DNA of 64,000 nucleotides from Mayamaea pseudoterrestris. Its lineage: Eukaryota; Bacillariophyta; Bacillariophyceae; Sellaphorales; Sellaphoraceae. How positions within the stretch are numbered: the first letter of the stretch is position 1; every line of letters begins with the position of its first letter. The DNA lies in contig BROI01000013.1 in assembly GCA_027923505.1 (NCBI GenBank), positions 434,001 through 498,000 of the forward strand. Direction: 5' to 3'. Below, in pieces: positions 23,798 through 33,938 of this stretch. Both the position numbers and the translations under genes were made by a program. The notes beneath the pieces were generated by a model. It made no database searches and had not been told where the DNA came from. It saw only the letters and a list, made by a program, of their open reading frames with translations.

Positions 23798-25708
23798 CTA
23801 GCCCAGAAAGGTGAACGTCCTCGTCTCATCGTCGGCATCCTCCACATTAACAGCATCGTCCGCTTCAGTCTCCGTGGCCCCAGGCAAAATATTTTTAATG
23901 TCGTAGTAATAGGAGACAAGTTGGTCTGGAATCTCATCCAAAACGGCTTCCGTCAAGGAGTTGAAGCTGCGATAGTCGGTAAAGCGGACAAACTTGGTAA
24001 TGTCGCGACCAGAATCCGTTGCAGGGTCAAAGTCATCAAGAAACTGCATGCCAGCAAAATCTGCTTCGCCAATACCGACAATCACCACTGAAAGCGGATC
24101 TTCGGATGCCTCCATCAATTGCTGCTTGGTTTCGCGAACGTTTTCAACATTACCAGCGGTCAAAATGAGCAGTATTGTATACGAAAGCTTGCCTTCCTGC
24201 TCGGCCACCTCCTGTTCATGCCGCGCATAGGCCGCGGCCGTTTCAATTACGGCATCAAAGCGCGTGGGGAAGCTCATGGTGAGTGGAGTGCGAAACACGC
24301 CGCGATAGGCATCCATAATGCCTTGCACGCCTTCCACTTCCACTTCGGTGCCGCACTGGAAGCAATGACGGACAACGTCACGATACTTGGCACCAAATCC
24401 CCATATTGGAAACTTTTGATCAGAGTCATACTTTGCTAAAATGGAGCCCACCGCAAAGATTGCTTTTTCGTAGTCATTCCATTCCTTGCTGTCCGACGGA
24501 TGAAAGTAGTGTGGGGTACCAGGCTGTCGAGGATCTCCATTGCTTGCCGTAAAATCAATAGCCACAGCCAAGGATATTTGACATCCGCTTGAAAGGTAGT
24601 CGACAAACTCGGGTCTCCGTCGGGTGCGGCGGGATGACTTGGACTTCTTCTTGCCATGATTGCTGCTAATCGGATTGGCGCCTCCATTGTGAGAGCTGCT
24701 TTCAACGGTGCTCGAGTCGTCTTTATCCGAAGCCTTTCCTCCGCTACCTCCAATCAATGTTGCATCCGCCACCAACACAATCCCAGTCTCATTGCCTTGC
24801 CGCATGAGCGTGAACCCAACTTCGTCACCTCCGTCCATCGCATCATCACTCAGTTTGGCTTGGGCGAATCCCTTCATGCTTGTTTCAAATTCGCCAATTA
24901 GCTTGTGCTTTCCAGTCCGTCTATGATCCCACACAATCACCTTCATGGCGCGGCTCAAATCACCATTGCAAGTGGCTTCCATGTCGAGCGTCACTTCGGT
25001 CCACAGTGGATTTAAATCTGACTTGACCACGTTACTCCTATATACTGAAATCCATGTCGCTCCCGTAGGTCGATCGACCTTGCGATATAATTCAAAAAAT
25101 GGACTGCTCGTTCGACCAAGTGTTTGCACATTTTGAAGACTCTTGGCTTGCAGCTGAAAGCTCATGACTTGCGCTCCGCCGTCCTTGCCATGACTGTGAC
25201 TAGCGCTGCTGCACCGCTCAATGTGCGCGTACACTTGTCCACCAGTCTGCAAACTCTTGCTCGCCAGATTACCTCGACTCGCCAGAATCTGACCCACTTC
25301 CAGTAGCGCCGTCCCCATGACCTTGTGCGGAAAGGTGCCCGTCCGCATCAGTTCGCGCGTGCCTGCATTCTTGGTCAAAACCGTCTGCGAGTGAAGGTCC
25401 ATGCGCGCCAGTTCCACGTCCGTCTTGCCGGTGGAGTTTGCATCGAAATCAAAGACGCCAATCTCAATGTAGTATGGGACTCCAAACTTGTAGCCGTCCA
25501 AGAATATTGTTCTCGACCATGATGGACTCAATGATTTGAAAATGACTTCTGTTTGTCCGACAATGTGCGGTTGATTGTCGGGAGAATCGCCTCGGACAGT
25601 GACAACGCAAAAGGGATGGCTCACCGTATTGCGGCCCAAGACGGACTTTTGAAGGTTTTTCAAATCCTTGGCTCGTAAATGAAGTTGAAGGCGAGTGCTT
25701 GTCGACAT
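23798..25708 (-). CDS. Copine family protein (two C2 domains plus copine/vWA domain)
   Basis: The 636-residue product has the copine order: C2A (about residues 5-165), C2B (about 175-320), a Ser/Lys-rich linker (GKKKSKSSRRTRRR) and a C-terminal vWA-like copine domain (about 360-610). The copine domain begins LSSGCQISLAVAIDFTASNG, which keeps the DFTASNG metal-site motif, and continues with FPIWGFGAK and the RFDAVIETAAAYA region. Copines are calcium-dependent phospholipid-binding proteins that move to the plasma membrane and bring partner proteins. The usual LILTDG reads LILTAG here. The C-terminus is acidic (about VNVEDADDETRTF) and short. The ATG at 25708 is the first in frame. It is divergent from eEF2. 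Confidence 0.93.
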   Translation of the reverse strand: MSTSTRLQLHLRAKDLKNLQKSVLGRNTVSHPFCVVTVRGDSPDNQPHIVGQTEVIFKSLSPSWSRTIFLDGYKFGVPYYIEIGVFDFDANSTGKTDVELARMDLHSQTVLTKNAGTRELMRTGTFPHKVMGTALLEVGQILASRGNLASKSLQTGGQVYAHIERCSSASHSHGKDGGAQVMSFQLQAKSLQNVQTLGRTSSPFFELYRKVDRPTGATWISVYRSNVVKSDLNPLWTEVTLDMEATCNGDLSRAMKVIVWDHRRTGKHKLIGEFETSMKGFAQAKLSDDAMDGGDEVGFTLMRQGNETGIVLVADATLIGGSGGKASDKDDSSTVESSSHNGGANPISSNHGKKKSKSSRRTRRRPEFVDYLSSGCQISLAVAIDFTASNGDPRQPGTPHYFHPSDSKEWNDYEKAIFAVGSILAKYDSDQKFPIWGFGAKYRDVVRHCFQCGTEVEVEGVQGIMDAYRGVFRTPLTMSFPTRFDAVIETAAAYARHEQEVAEQEGKLSYTILLILTAGNVENVRETKQQLMEASEDPLSVVIVGIGEADFAGMQFLDDFDPATDSGRDITKFVRFTDYRSFNSLTEAVLDEIPDQLVSYYYDIKNILPGATETEADDAVNVEDADDETRTFTFLG

Positions 25709-26183
25709 GCTGGGTGACGTATTTTTTGTTCGTTGCTCAAAAAGAGGTGCTCCAACAATCAGATTTCCGTAATCGGAATTTTAACGCAAACAAGGACAAA
25801 GCGACGGCCTACAACTACTAGAGTGTCTTCCGCTACTGCTTTAATGCTGTAGATTGTTGTCGCTGCCTTGAATGACAATGGAGCGACGGTCAATCTCACA
25901 GGCTCACTGTCAAGTCATGCGAGTTGATGGTGCGAAGACGAGTGACCTTCGTCAGTCTTGTCACGTCTTGGCTCTACTATAGCCCGTGGAATCGGACAAT
26001 GTCTTTTCACAATGTCTCGTTGCGTCTTTGCGGCACTCATCTCCTTCGCTCAGAACCTGACGCGTCCCGGCCTCACACTCCATCAAGTGGTTTCTCGCAG
26101 CCACGAGGATCCGTGGTGGCAAGCAATCATCATCATCTTCCTGTTCTGCGTTCATATTCAAGTAGACGAAAGACTATAACACG
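25709..26183. promoter_or_regulatory. Divergent intergenic region, copine / eEF2
   Basis: About 475 bp contain the promoters of both genes and the eEF2 leader. A small inverted repeat TTCCG-TAAT-CGGAA lies near 25765-25780. Short ORFs here (for example 25924-26205) have no recognisable content. I see nothing else. Confidence 0.5.
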
Positions 26184-29100
26184 ATGGTACGTTCACCATG
26201 AATGAGACTGGTGTGACTGCGTCGAAGAGAGATGTATATTTTTGCCGCGGATGACGGCGTCTATGTTGGCGTCGAGATGAATGACTTGATGGGACGAAAG
26301 ATTCGATCGATAGCGTGACATCGCGTCAGCCTTTACTTGGTTCTTTGAAATGGAATAGCGCCGAAAGGATAGAAATGGAGTTGCGCGAGTGAAGTGATCA
26401 AGCTTATCAAGAATAAGTCGGTGGCAATCCTGCTGGACGAGATTTGGAAGCGACGTTTGCAAGTCATGGTTGTTACCCAACGCCACTGTTCTTTCATCGG
26501 AGCGTCGCTCTATACTTCATTTATGCTGCTTCTGCAGCGCCTTTTGCTTTATCCTCGTCTTTTCGTCTGTCATTGTCATACCTCCTAACTAATCGAATCA
26601 TTCTCTTCCTTCTATTCATTTTCTCCTTGCAGGTGAACTTTTCCGTCGAACAAATGAGGTCCATCATGGACCTCAAACATAACATTCGCTCCATGAGTGT
26701 GATTGCTCACGTCGATCACGGAAAGACGACCTTGACGGACTCGCTCGTCCAAAAGGCTGGTATCATTTCCGCCAAGGCTGCCGGAGGAGCTCGCTACACG
26801 GATACCCGCGCCGATGAAGCTGAGCGCGGTATCACCATCAAGTCCACCGGAATCTCCATGTTTTTCGAGTACGACATTAAGGAAGGAACCACGGTTGATG
26901 GCCAGCTTACGGCCGAGGAGGAAGCCCAGCGTACCAAGGACATTGAAGGCAAGCTTGACGCCCAGGCCAGTGTGCAGATTACGCAAAACTCGTACTTGAT
27001 CAACTTGATTGATAGCCCCGGTCACGTTGACTTTTCGTCCGAAGTCACGGCGGCGCTTCGTGTCACGGATGGAGCCTTGGTCGTTGTTGACACGATTGAT
27101 GGCGTTTGCGTTCAGACGGAGACTGTCCTGCGTCAAGCTATTTCGGAGCGCGTCCGCCCAGTGCTCATGGTGAACAAGGTTGATCGTGCCTTGCTGGAGC
27201 TTCAGCTTCCACCGGAGGAACTTTACCAGGCATTTTGCCGTTCCATTGAGTCTGTCAATGTGATTGTCGCCACCTACAATGACGAGGCGCTTGGTGACAT
27301 TCAGGTGCATCCGACCAAGGGCACTGTCGCGTTTGGATCTGGTCTTCACCAGTGGGCCTTTACGCTCAAGCGCTTTGCCCGTGACTACGGTTCCAAGTTT
27401 GGAGTCGAGGAGAGCAAGATGATGGACAAGCTCTGGGATAATTGGTACTTTGATGCCGAACGCAAGGTTTGGACGTCAACCAACAAGGATGGAAGCTTGG
27501 AGCGTGCCTTTTGCCAGTTCATCATGACGCCCATTAGCAGTCTGTTCGAGGCCATTATGGCGGAGAAGGCTGGCAAGGTCAAGAAGATGCTCAAGGCCAT
27601 TAACGTTGAGCTCAAGGGTGACGAGAAGGAGCTTGTCGGCAAGCAGCTTTTGAAGCGTGTCATGCAAAAGTGGCTCCCGGCAGGAGATGCCGTCTTGGAG
27701 ATGATTGTGCTTCACCTTCCTTCCCCGGCACAGGCCCAAAAGTACCGTGTCGATACCCTTTACGACGGTCCTCTTGATGACAAGACAGCGACGGCCATTC
27801 GTACATGCGACACGAGTCCGGGTGCTCCATTGTGCATGTACATTTCCAAGATGGTTCCCACCTCTGACAAGGGTCGCTTTTACGCATTTGGTCGCGTCTT
27901 TTCTGGTACGGTTGCCACTGGCCAAAAGGTTCGTATCATGGGTCCCAACTACGTTCCGGGCAAGAAGACTGATCTCTGGGTCAAGAACATTCAGCGTACA
28001 GTCATCATGATGGGTCGCTACACCGAGCAGGTTGCTGACGTTCCGGCTGGTAACACTTGCGCCCTTGTTGGTGTGGATCAGTACTTGCTCAAGTCTGGAA
28101 CTCTTGCCACGGAGGAGGATGCCTGCCCCATCAAGTCGATGAAGTTTTCCGTCTCGCCGGTTGTTCGTTGCGCCGTTGAGCCCAAGAACTCTGCCGATTT
28201 GCCCAAGCTCGTTGAAGGTATGAAGCGCTTGGCCAAGTCAGACCCAATGGTTTTGTGTTACACGGAGGAATCCGGAGAGCACATTATCGCCGCGTCTGGA
28301 GAGCTGCATTTGGAAATTTGCTTGCAGGATTTGCAGAACGACTTTATGGGAACTGAAGTCAAGGTTTCGGAGCCAGTCGTCTCATTCCGTGAGACTTGCA
28401 TTGGCAAGTCTACCCAGACATGTCTCGCCAAGTCTGCCAACAAGCACAACCGTCTTTTTGTTGAAGCCGAGCCTCTCGGTGAAGAGCTTTGTAAGGCGAT
28501 TGATGACGGTGAGGTCAAGGCCGGAACTGAAGCCAAGATTTTGGGACGTCACCTTGCCGACAACTTTGGATGGGACGTTACCGAGGCTCGTAAAATTTGG
28601 GCTTTTGGACCAGAAGGAACTGGTCCCAACATGTTTGTTGATACCACCAAGGGAGTTAACTACTTGGCCGAGATTCGTGAATCGGTCGTCGGTGGTTTCG
28701 CCTGGGCGACTCAGAACGGTCCTCTTTGCGAGGAAGTCATGCGCGGTTGCCGCTTCAACTTGATGGATGTTGTCCTTCACGCTGATGCCATTCATCGTGG
28801 TATGGGACAGATCATGCCTACATCCCGTCGTGTGTGCTTTTCCTCGATGATGGCTGGAGGCCCAGGTATCCTTGAGCCGGTGTACCTCTGTAACATTTCT
28901 GTTCCGCAGGATGTCATGGGTAACGTCTACGGAGTATTGACCCGTCGTCGTGGTCACGTCTTTTCGGAGGAGCAGAAGCCAGGCACGCCCCAGATGACTC
29001 TGTTGGCGTACTTGCCGGTCATGGAGTCTTTCGGATTCACCGCTGACTTGCGTTCCAACACCGGAGGAAAGGCATTCCCGCAGAATTCGTTCGACCACTG

Positions 29101-29227
29101 GGAGCCTATGTCTGGATCACCATACACACCAGGAACCAAGACGGAAGAGGTGGTGCTCAATGTCCGCAAGCGCAAGGGTCTCAAGGAAGGTGTGCCTGAC
29201 CTCAACCATTACCTTGACAAGCTCTAA
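26184..29227 (+). CDS. EEF2: Translation elongation factor 2 (eEF2), two exons
   Basis: The GTPase moves the ribosome along mRNA. Exon 1 contributes only the start codon (26184-26186). A strong donor GTACGT follows at once, and the 446-bp intron ends at 26632 after CTAACTAAT and a long pyrimidine tract. Exon 2 (26633-29227) begins GTG AAC TTT, giving [16 protein letters not shown] as in other eEF2 proteins. The product is 865 residues, near the usual 840-860. Visible are the P-loop [15 protein letters not shown] in switch I, DSPGHVDF, and NKVDR. The loop [12 protein letters not shown] carries the diphthamide His at residue 722; the usual RGGGQ is RGMGQ. The frame is open upstream of exon 2 through the intron, so a naive ORF call would add about 63 false residues. 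Confidence 0.96.
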
Positions 29228-29449
29228 GGAGAGAGTAGAAGGTAACTTTAATGATAAAGCTTAAACTGATTGCAGAGGTTGTTTCCTTGTACTCGTATAT
29301 CGTAGAAGCTGTGCAGCGATGCATATGCGTCGACTAACTTACGAAACATAGACAAATATCGTACCGTTACTCCTTGTGTCACGCCCTCACAATTTCGATT
29401 GCACATCTATGAACCAAGCTTCAACTTTTTGCTGAACAAGCCAAGAAGG

Positions 29450-30508
29450 ATGAGGTATTTTGTCAAAACACGGCCAAAACTCTTGACAGCGTGGCTGATA
29501 TGCCTTGTAGCCGCTTTGGTTGATGCGTCCATCAGCAGTGGCAGAAGCAACATGCTCGGATCGAAAGGTGTCATCGGCATGCGGACGCAAAATGACAATC
29601 GACGAGGACAAGCGCAACGAAATGTATTTGGTGATCAATTATGTTCTTTGAATTTAAAGGAGAATGGCGACGATAACCAGGTCTTGCTTTGTGGCAATCC
29701 TTCTGTCGCCAAGACTCTGTTTCGTGGAGCTGCCCTTCGCATAGCATCCGACATTTCCGGAGGCACTGTCTTTGAAAGCATCAAGACTCGCGTTTCAACG
29801 ACGAAAGAGTCACCATGGGAAGCTACTAGAAACATTGTCAATAATGGTGGCATCTTGTCGCTGTGGACAGGAACTCAATCACGCATTGTCGAGGGAGCGC
29901 TCGTTGGTGCTGTTTTCATGTGGTCATCGCGAATAACAAAAGCGCAAATTGTTGGCATGGGCGCTGGTCCAGAAGTAGCAGCGCTCGTGGGAGGCTTGGT
30001 TGGTGGAGTAGCTCAAGCAATTGTCATGACTCCGGCTGGTATGGTGTTTACGAGTTTGAACTGCAACAAGGAGAAGAAGGGTTTCGAGAAGGACAATGCA
30101 ATGTCGGTGACTCGACGCATTGTCAAGGAAAAGGGTGTTCGCGGAATGTTCTACGGAGGTGGACCAATGGCATTGCGGCAAGCAAGTAACTGGGCTTCGC
30201 GTGCAGGCTTGACGGAAATTGCGAGAACGTCCTTGGGTTTGTCGCAGATGGGAATTGTCGGTGAGATTGGATCCGGGATTTTGGGCGGGCTTGGCTCTTG
30301 CTGGAATACACCTATAGAATTTGCGAGAATGAGAACGCAACGAGACGTATCGTCCGGCAAAAATTCCAAGTCCATGCTTGGGTATTGGACAGAGACCATC
30401 AATGAGGAAGGTTGGACGGGCGTCTATCGCGGCATCACTCCTCGCGCTATGCAAGCTATATGGCAAACTTGCTTTCTCGTCGTTGTTCCCAACGTGATGG
30501 GGCTATAG
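29450..30508 (+). CDS. Mitochondrial-carrier-like (SLC25 fold) protein with N-terminal signal-like leader
   Basis: About 352 residues from the ATG at 29450. The C-terminal 270 residues resemble the carrier family: alternating helices with GGxxxG runs (VAALVGGLVGGVAQ, SGILGGLGSC), a signature-like PIEFARMRTQ (pattern Px[DE]xx[RK]), and carrier-type repeat ends such as GILSLWTGTQSR, GVRGMFYGGG and GWTGVYRGITPRAM. These carriers move metabolites across inner organelle membranes. The substrate is not readable; the tricarboxylate and sulfate-type branch is the nearest I can suggest. The N-terminus (TAWLICLVAALVDASISS) is a hydrophobic, signal-like leader followed by a Ser/Arg/Asn-rich stretch, so plastid or ER-derived membrane targeting is possible. 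No Phe follows the likely cleavage site, so this stays open. Confidence 0.75.
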   Translation: MRYFVKTRPKLLTAWLICLVAALVDASISSGRSNMLGSKGVIGMRTQNDNRRGQAQRNVFGDQLCSLNLKENGDDNQVLLCGNPSVAKTLFRGAALRIASDISGGTVFESIKTRVSTTKESPWEATRNIVNNGGILSLWTGTQSRIVEGALVGAVFMWSSRITKAQIVGMGAGPEVAALVGGLVGGVAQAIVMTPAGMVFTSLNCNKEKKGFEKDNAMSVTRRIVKEKGVRGMFYGGGPMALRQASNWASRAGLTEIARTSLGLSQMGIVGEIGSGILGGLGSCWNTPIEFARMRTQRDVSSGKNSKSMLGYWTETINEEGWTGVYRGITPRAMQAIWQTCFLVVVPNVMGL

Positions 30509-30571
30509 AAGTGTAGTACTATGAAACGGAAGCATGCAGTTGAGCAATAGATTACTTCATTAAAGCGAATC

Positions 30572-30928
30572 TTACATCTCCGGCAGGTACTCCCTCCAAT
30601 TAGCCGGCATTTTATGTTGCAAAGTCACTTCGCCCGTACGTGGATCTACAATGATATTACTCTTTAGTTTAATGCGCTTTTGAAGGGTCGTCTTGAGTCG
30701 CTTCTTGTGTCGGCTAATCTTCTTCTTGGGGACGGCGAACCAAAGAAAATCTTGTAAGATTGAAGATGATGTCGAACCGGGTGCTTGCTGTTGCGACACC
30801 AATGCTTCCACCATTGCAGGTTTCAGCGTTGCATTGTTCCAAAGACGAAGCGGGAATACGGGTCGTCGAGGCAGGTAGATTGAGGAAAGGGTGCGTGTTA
30901 AAAACTGAATGGTACGAAAGGCCGACAT
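30572..30928 (-). CDS. MRPL32: Mitochondrial ribosomal protein bL32m
   Basis: The 118-residue protein has a basic mitochondrial-type N-terminus (MSAFRTIQFLTRTLSSIYLP) and then the L32 core FAVPKKKISRHKKRLKT followed by KLKSNIIVDPRTGEVTLQH. bL32 sits in the large subunit near the exit side. The usual bacterial zinc cysteines of L32 are not seen, which is also true of many L32 proteins. It overlaps no neighbour and is convergent with the carrier gene, 63 bp away. Confidence 0.85.
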   Translation of the reverse strand: MSAFRTIQFLTRTLSSIYLPRRPVFPLRLWNNATLKPAMVEALVSQQQAPGSTSSSILQDFLWFAVPKKKISRHKKRLKTTLQKRIKLKSNIIVDPRTGEVTLQHKMPANWREYLPEM

Positions 30929-31283
30929 TTTCTTTGTCCCTGGGTAAGGCTGCGGCCAAATCTTTCACAACTTCCAATTCTGAATCAATATCGTTAATTG
31001 TTGATAAAGAAAGTTACAGGAAGAATGCTGTAGTAACTTGTCGTCGCCTTATCAGTCTCACGTCGCGCTATAAGTGCACACCTCGATCGTGGTCAAAGCG
31101 ACGGACAAGAGTGGTGTCGCACTCAGATCCAGTGCGACTTTCAATGACGTACGAGAATCGTCGGCGCGCTCTTTGGCGCGACCATGGCACATTTATTTCT
31201 TCCTTCCTTTGCATGTTTTCGTCTCTTGCAAATTGCGTCGAGACATGCGTGCACTGCTCTAGCTATACCTTGAGCTGCTATCC

Positions 31284-32853
31284 ATGAAATCAAACTTCTT
31301 GCTTTTACTATTGCTTTCCACTTCGCTCAAAATCTTCGACAGTATGCATGTGACTCGAACATCCGCATCGGCTACTCAGCCCAGAATCGCAATCATTGGT
31401 GGCGGAGCTGCAGGACTCGCGGCTGCCCGAGTGTTTTCGCGACAAGGGTTGAATCCTGTCGTTTTGGAAAAGGATCACGTCGTTGGAGGCGTTTGGCGAC
31501 GCGTTCCAGCATCCAAGTCGCGACCCATGTACCAAGGACTTCGAACGAACCTCCCGAAGGAAATCATGGCCTTTCGAGAGTTTCCATTCTCATCAACGAT
31601 AGATGCTAGCTTTGTGACTCATGAGCAAGTGCATACTTACTTGCAGGAATATGCAAAGCACTTTGACTTGGAGCAGTACATACACACCAATTGCCGCGTC
31701 GAACATGTGAGGGTCTTGCTGGAGCATGGAGCTTCTGGACTAGCCAATGGTCGCGACTGGAAGAAGATCCGAGTGGACTGGACAGTAACAAAGACGAATG
31801 ACAGCCCAACGGAATCATGCTCTGATGTCTTCGAAGCTCTCTGCATTGCCAACGGTCACTACGCCCTTCCTGCGATACCTCCACTCGAAGGCATGCATTA
31901 CTTCAAAGGACGTGTCCTTCATTCAATCGAGTATGATGTTCCGCAAGAATTTGCCGGTCAGTCTGTTCTTTGTGTTGGCGGCAGAGCGTCGGGGTCTGAC
32001 TTGGCCCGTGAGATTGCTATGCATGCCAAGCACGTTTACCTCTCAGATCCCAAAGCACCGTCAACGCCAGTCACTAAATATAATGTAACGTGGGTTCCAA
32101 AGACGACACACGTCCTCTCCGACGGAAGCGTTGGTTTCCAGGACTGCAACGAATCAGTTTCTTTCGACACGATCATCTTTTGCACTGGCTACGAATACCA
32201 ATTTCCATTCATCAATGCAGCGTCAAATCTGCCACTGACCTTGGGAGGACGCAGAGTCGCTCCGCTCTTTGAACAGCTTTGGCATGCCATGGAGCCGAAC
32301 GTTGCGTTTCTGGGTCTCCCGCACAGCGTCTTGCCATTCCCAATGTTCGAGTTGCAAGCGGAGGCGCTGTTGCATCAATGGCTAAAACAATGGACATTAC
32401 CAAACAAAGATGTAGTGCTGCGACTGGCAGAGGAAGCAGCGGTCAGTGGAGGAGAAGGCAAGGAAGGGGGGCGAGTACCAGAAGATACACATTACCTTGG
32501 TGATGCGCAGTGGGAATACTGTCGTCGTATGGCAAAGTATGCAGATATTTATGAGGATGGAATGGAAGACTACTTGATGACAAACAAGGTACGTGACTGG
32601 GGAATGCGAGACAATGTTGCCGAACCATGATGAGCACACTTGACAACGCTTCATAGGCAGCTCATGCCTTGTGCTGTCGCTTTACTAATAGACAATTTAC
32701 GATGACGCGGCAGCTGCTCGCGCTAACAAGTTCCCTGCTGGCCCTGACGTGTATCGTTTGCTTTGCTACGCGAGGCACAATGCCATGAGGTCCTTTCGGC
32801 GATGGAGCATTGCAAGGGAGGCTCTTGGTCGTTGTACCGTGCATCCTTCGTAG
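31284..32853 (+). CDS. Flavin-containing monooxygenase (FMO), two exons
   Basis: FMOs use FAD and NADPH to oxygenate soft nucleophiles such as amines and sulfides. Exon 1 is 31284-32588. It has a hydrophobic leader (residues 4-15), the FAD motif IIGGGAAGLAAA (about 38-49), an FMO-type FKGRVLHSIEY, and the NADPH motif LCVGGRASGSDLA. The continuous frame would stop at 32630, but AAG|GTACGT at 32588/32589 is a strong donor. A 103-bp intron ends at 32691 (CTAATAG), and exon 2 (32692-32853, 162 nt) stays in frame and adds 54 residues beginning TIYDDAAAARANKFPAGP, typical of FMO C-termini. The total is 488 residues. The leader suggests ER insertion. Confidence 0.9.
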
Positions 32854-33938
32854 CGAAAACTGTCATATCATATGACGATCGGTGCTAAACAGTGAAACCT
32901 GTTTCTTTATTGTTTACAGGAGGTTTGGTACCATTCTAGCGCTCAGCGAAAATGCGGTTTCCCTGCCGGCCCCGATGACTACCGAGAGACAAGGTATAGC
33001 AGAGACTGGAAAAGCAAACCTTAGTAAGTCGTCTTCTCTCAACTCTCTTGATGAAGAAAAGGCTTCGTTCATTTCGGAAGGTATTTGCTGAATAGGTGAT
33101 TGACGTCTGATGTCTGACGTCCATCTGGCGATGGAAGATGGGAAGAGCAGGTCTTAACTCTTAACTAACCTTGTCGTGAATATTACGATTTTAGAACTCC
33201 AAGTCAATCACCCCACCACTTCGCATTGAAGTATGTTTCATTGCGTATCAGTTATAGCGCTTTTGCCATCTCGGTAGTAGGCAAGAAGCAAAACCTTCTC
33301 TCCCCTCTCCTCTCTGCCTCTCTTGCTCCTTGCTCGCTTGCGTTTACGCGAGCTGGTACTGGTGAAAGCAGCCAGCGCACATCGTCTTCTTCCCTGTAAA
33401 GTTCTTCAGGAGCGACTAGAGACACGACACAACTTCTACAAGAGACGATGATGTACGGCACTGAAATTTCGGCACTCGCTAGTCGCTGGCGCGGAAAATT
33501 GATCCGACTGGTTGCCAAATTGTGATTGGGTACGTGACCACTCATCAAAGCCACCTGGCTTGGAGATACGAATTGTATCTAACTAGAAACCAAGGAACGC
33601 TGGACGCGCGTTTGAACATTTTTGATATCTCATAGTTTTCCGTGCGTTGAGTCGTAAGAAACCGAGCAAAACCAGCATCAGATCGAGCCGGCCGGGTCAT
33701 TTTTTAAATAGCTCTTGTAGCGTTCGCGCACCAATTTTGTCAAGGACGACCATAACTTTTCGTCGGCAGACAAGATCCGATAGAGAGCCGTCTCTAAAAT
33801 CATTCCATCACACAATTGAGGCGAAGAAAAGTCATCTACAAGGACTCTTTCTTGTTAGTTTGCTATCAAGAACGCTTACCAAGCACTGTACTGTAGCGAG
33901 AGAAGATCACTGGGCGGCGACTCTCCCATCAATAAAGA
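32854..33938. other. Long intergenic region, FMO end to zinc-finger gene
   Basis: About 1.1 kb without a convincing gene. A strongly C/T-rich run lies at about 33290-33345. Short ORFs on both strands (for example minus 33252-33554, 100 codons) have no recognisable family or codon pattern. The right half probably holds the promoter and leader of the next gene. Confidence 0.6.

Noticed and set aside
26444-26632. N-terminal extension of eEF2 in the open frame
   Set aside because: The stretch is intron: it lies between a strong donor after an ATG and a strong acceptor, and has no similarity to eEF2.
33252-33554. Minus-strand ORF of 100 codons
   Set aside because: It runs through a C/T-rich tract, which makes Glu/Arg-rich open frames by chance on the other strand.
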